Source: Planomonospora sp. ID67723 (GTDB taxonomy: Bacteria > Actinomycetota > Actinomycetes > Streptosporangiales > Streptosporangiaceae). Taken from it: a DNA stretch of 64,000 bases. The notes beneath the pieces were generated by a model that made no database searches, was not told where the DNA came from, and saw only the letters and a list, made by a program, of their open reading frames with translations. Positions 62,159-64,000 of the stretch are shown here, in pieces; positions within the stretch are counted from its first letter, which is position 1; each line of letters opens with the position of its first letter. Where the stretch lies: the NCBI RefSeq assembly GCF_015711605.1, contig NZ_JABTEZ010000006.1:62001-126000 (forward strand), read 5' to 3'. A program made the position numbers and the translations under genes.

Positions 62159-62479
62159 CGGATTCCTCCAGCGTGGATATCCCAGGCTTCAGCTCTGGGT
62201 AGGAAACGCGGCGCAGTTCTGCGGAGTTCGGTGGCGTGCTCGACGGCGGCGACAACCAAGCCGCCGTATGCACGATCTGCTTTGCCCTCTCCGCCGGACC
62301 GGCGGAGAGGTGAAACGCCTGGGGAGCCGGGGCACGACCCCAAGGGCGCACGCCCGGCGGGCAACTGGCGGTGAGGCGGGAAACTCGACCCGTGAGGGCC
62401 GGAATCCCCTGGATCCATCCATGGGGAGGAGGTCAAGTTGTCTCTCCTGTCGGGACCGGCGGGGCTCGTGATCACCAGG
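62159..62479 (+). mobile_element. decayed IS200/IS605 (TnpB) right end with hairpins
   Basis: 321-bp gap between the two dynamin genes without an intact gene. On the plus strand, in frame from 62314, it reads NAWGAGARPQGRTPGG, then RRETRPVRAGIPWIHPWGGG (62374-62433): the kind of C-terminal tail seen in actinomycete TnpB proteins. It ends in a small hairpin (CCCCTGG/CCATGGGG, 62406-62426) and GGAGGAGGTCAA, like right ends of IS605-group elements and the 3' part of omegaRNA. Upstream are stems ACGGCGGC/GCCGCCGT (62243-62267) and the palindrome at 62286. The rest of tnpB is missing. Identification is by memory of motif appearance. Confidence 0.55.
62286..62310. repeat. perfect 25-bp palindrome
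   Basis: CCTCTCCGCCGG-A-CCGGCGGAGAGG: 12-bp arms around one base, inside the transposon remnant and within the upstream region of the minus-strand dynamin gene. Confidence 0.85.
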
Positions 62480-64000
62480 TCAGGACGCGCCGTCCTGGTG
62501 GTAGCGGGACCAGATGGCCTCGTAGGTGTCGCAGAGGGCCTCCGCCGCCCGCCGCTGCCGCAGCGAGATCGGCCGGTGGGTCAGGGCGCGGAACCGGGCG
62601 CCCAGCGCGGCGGCGTAGCCGGCGACCTCGGCACGCGGAGCACCCGGCGGAGCGCCGAGCTGGGTCGCCAGCTCGGTCCCGGCGAGCAGGAGCTCCAGCG
62701 CCCGTTTGTCGTCGGCGGGGACCATCGGGGCCGCGCGCAGCACCTCGATCGCGGCGGAGTCGACCCGGACCGGGGGGAGCGGGTCACCCGCCGCCGCGGC
62801 GGGGCCGGTGTCCTCCTCCAGCGCCGCGATGACGATGTCCTCCAGGACGGTCAGCACGTCCCTGGCCCGGTGCCCGGCGGTGCGGCCCTCGTTCATCATG
62901 GCGAGCGTGCGCCAGCGTGTCGTCGCCGCCGTGGCCGCGGCGGCGATCTCCTGCCGGGAGGCCCCCGCGGGCAGGCCGAACTGCCCGGCGGGGTCGTCGT
63001 GGCGGGCCAGTCGGAGCAACTCGGCGGTCATGTCCTCGCTCAGGACCAGGGTTCCCCTGCCGAGCGCCTCGGCCGCCGTGAAGATCCGCAGGCCGCCCAG
63101 GGCGGTCGCGATCGGCCGGTTCTCGTCGAGCTGGGCCGCCAGGGTGTCCAGGGTGGCGCGGTCTGAGCCGAGCGCGGGCGCGCGGGCGATCTGACGGAGC
63201 CGGGTCACGGCGTCGAGTGACTTGAGCTGTTCGGCGCGGCGGGCGAAGTGGGCCAGGCCCGCGGCGACCGAACCCGTCGCCGCACGCCCCGCCGAGGCGT
63301 ATCCCGAGCGCTCCAGCAGCAGGGCCGTGAGCGCGGCGGCGTCGCTCAGCTCGCCCCGGCGCAACGCGTCCACCGCGACGCGGATGCCGTAGCGGTGCAG
63401 CCGTTCCACCAGGCGGTGCCGTACCTCCGCCGGGACGGGCAGGTCGGGCGCCGTGCGGAAGTCCTCCATGTCGAGGAGGTAGTCCTCGAGATCGTCCTCG
63501 TCGAGCTGGGCCAGGCGGGACAGCGCGGCGACCTCCTCGCCGTCCAGCGGGCGGGCGCGGGCGGTCTCGGCCAGCAGGCCGATCACCGGCACCACGTCGA
63601 AGACGGAGGTGCGCAGGTCCCGGTAGCCGCCGGTGGCCAGCCGCCGGGCGGTCGGCCAGGGGTCGTCCTCGTCACCGCGCCGGTCGATCTGACCCAGCAC
63701 GGCGAGGGTGTTGACGCAGCTCATGCCGCAGGCGTCGGTGAGGCCGCGGAACTCGGCGAGGGTGGTGTCGTCGAATTTCTGAACGTAGCGCAGTACGTAG
63801 ATCATCGCCTGCGCGCGGTCGTCCTCGTCGCCGGAGCCGAAGAGCATGCTCCGGGCCGCCCGCTCGTTGACGGCCGTCACCGTGTTCATGCCGGGGGTGT
63901 CGATGATGGTGACCGTGCGCAGCGACGGCAGGTCCAGCGCGACGCGCAGCCGCCGGATCCGGGCCACGTCCACACCGAGGTCGGAGGGCAGCCGGTGACC
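62480..64000 (-). CDS. second dynamin-like GTPase, N-terminus beyond window
   Basis: About 507 C-terminal codons of a larger GTPase; the frame stays open to the window edge, where it begins GHRLPSDLGVDVARIRR. The G3 motif TIIDTPGMNTV is visible (nt about 63885-63915) and a G4-like VLGQIDRRGDED (about 63675-63710); the P-loop must lie to the right of 64000. The rest is helical, Ala/Leu/Arg-rich, without the hydrophobic hairpin of the downstream partner, matching the two-type IniA/IniC pairing in which only one member carries a paddle. TGA at 62480. Confidence 0.8.
   Translation of the reverse strand, partial: GHRLPSDLGVDVARIRRLRVALDLPSLRTVTIIDTPGMNTVTAVNERAARSMLFGSGDEDDRAQAMIYVLRYVQKFDDTTLAEFRGLTDACGMSCVNTLAVLGQIDRRGDEDDPWPTARRLATGGYRDLRTSVFDVVPVIGLLAETARARPLDGEEVAALSRLAQLDEDDLEDYLLDMEDFRTAPDLPVPAEVRHRLVERLHRYGIRVAVDALRRGELSDAAALTALLLERSGYASAGRAATGSVAAGLAHFARRAEQLKSLDAVTRLRQIARAPALGSDRATLDTLAAQLDENRPIATALGGLRIFTAAEALGRGTLVLSEDMTAELLRLARHDDPAGQFGLPAGASRQEIAAAATAATTRWRTLAMMNEGRTAGHRARDVLTVLEDIVIAALEEDTGPAAAAGDPLPPVRVDSAAIEVLRAAPMVPADDKRALELLLAGTELATQLGAPPGAPRAEVAGYAAALGARFRALTHRPISLRQRRAAEALCDTYEAIWSRYHQDGAS

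Overview
The window is a densely packed, very GC-rich (by eye about 70 %) chromosomal segment with GTG and TTG starts, many 1-4 nt stop/start overlaps and typical actinomycete gene families (mycothiol-era Suf operon with SufR/SufU/SufT, Rieske ferredoxin in suf, long-form HisG, acVLRF1-type release factor, IniA/IniC-like dynamins). The content and gene order point to a filamentous actinobacterium, most likely of the Streptosporangiales (Streptosporangium/Nonomuraea/Microbispora type); that taxonomic guess is inference, not computed. No rRNA, tRNA, CRISPR array or prophage was seen.

Layout. 1-6.0 kb: the pentose-phosphate/glycolysis operon tkt-tal-pgi-zwf on the minus strand (zwf runs off the left edge). 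6.4-10.4 kb: heme O/heme A synthesis (ctaB, ctaA) with a PrsW-type membrane protease and a SanA/YdcF-type protein between them. 10.5-16.3 kb: a six-gene hydroxyproline/proline catabolic operon (three-component flavin/[2Fe-2S] dehydrogenase, DapA-family deaminase, two-cysteine epimerase, GntR/FCD regulator). 16.4-21.8 kb: an EamA exporter, a GT-C glycosyltransferase, an ABC-2 exporter pair and a double-VOC protein. 21.9-29.7 kb: a Bcr/CflA exporter and then the complete sufR-B-D-Rieske-C-S-U-T operon, which carries a leaderless promoter, a SufR-type operator on the start codon and an upstream DtxR/IdeR-like iron box. 30.1-31.9 kb: an RGG-tailed DEAD-box helicase behind a long structured leader.

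32.1-41.3 kb: a beta-mannoside (or related beta-oligosaccharide) uptake and hydrolysis locus: a divergent LacI regulator, an Opp/Dpp-type binding protein, two permeases, two ATPases and a GH2 beta-mannosidase, controlled by a textbook promoter surrounded by two different LacI-type operators, one identical to the CebR/CelR box. 41.3-43.6 kb: hisE-hisG and, convergent, a siderophore-interacting flavin reductase behind a perfect 20-bp iron-box-like palindrome. 43.6-46.4 kb: a Tat-lipoprotein PLP enzyme and a degenerate EAL + CBS protein. 46.5-50.2 kb: acVLRF1 release factor, ABC-F translation factor, tiny HTH protein, crotonase. 50.3-55.1 kb: ABC exporter, sulfotransferase, LD-carboxypeptidase and an unknown protein.

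55.3-64.0 kb: an Hsp70-type ATPase with no substrate-binding domain but a long novel C-terminal domain, a glycine-betaine-type binding protein translationally coupled to a membrane diguanylate cyclase, and two adjacent dynamin-like GTPases (the second cut by the window edge) separated by a decayed IS200/IS605 (TnpB) right end with several strong hairpins. The last block and the doubly regulated mannoside and suf promoters are the parts most worth following up.
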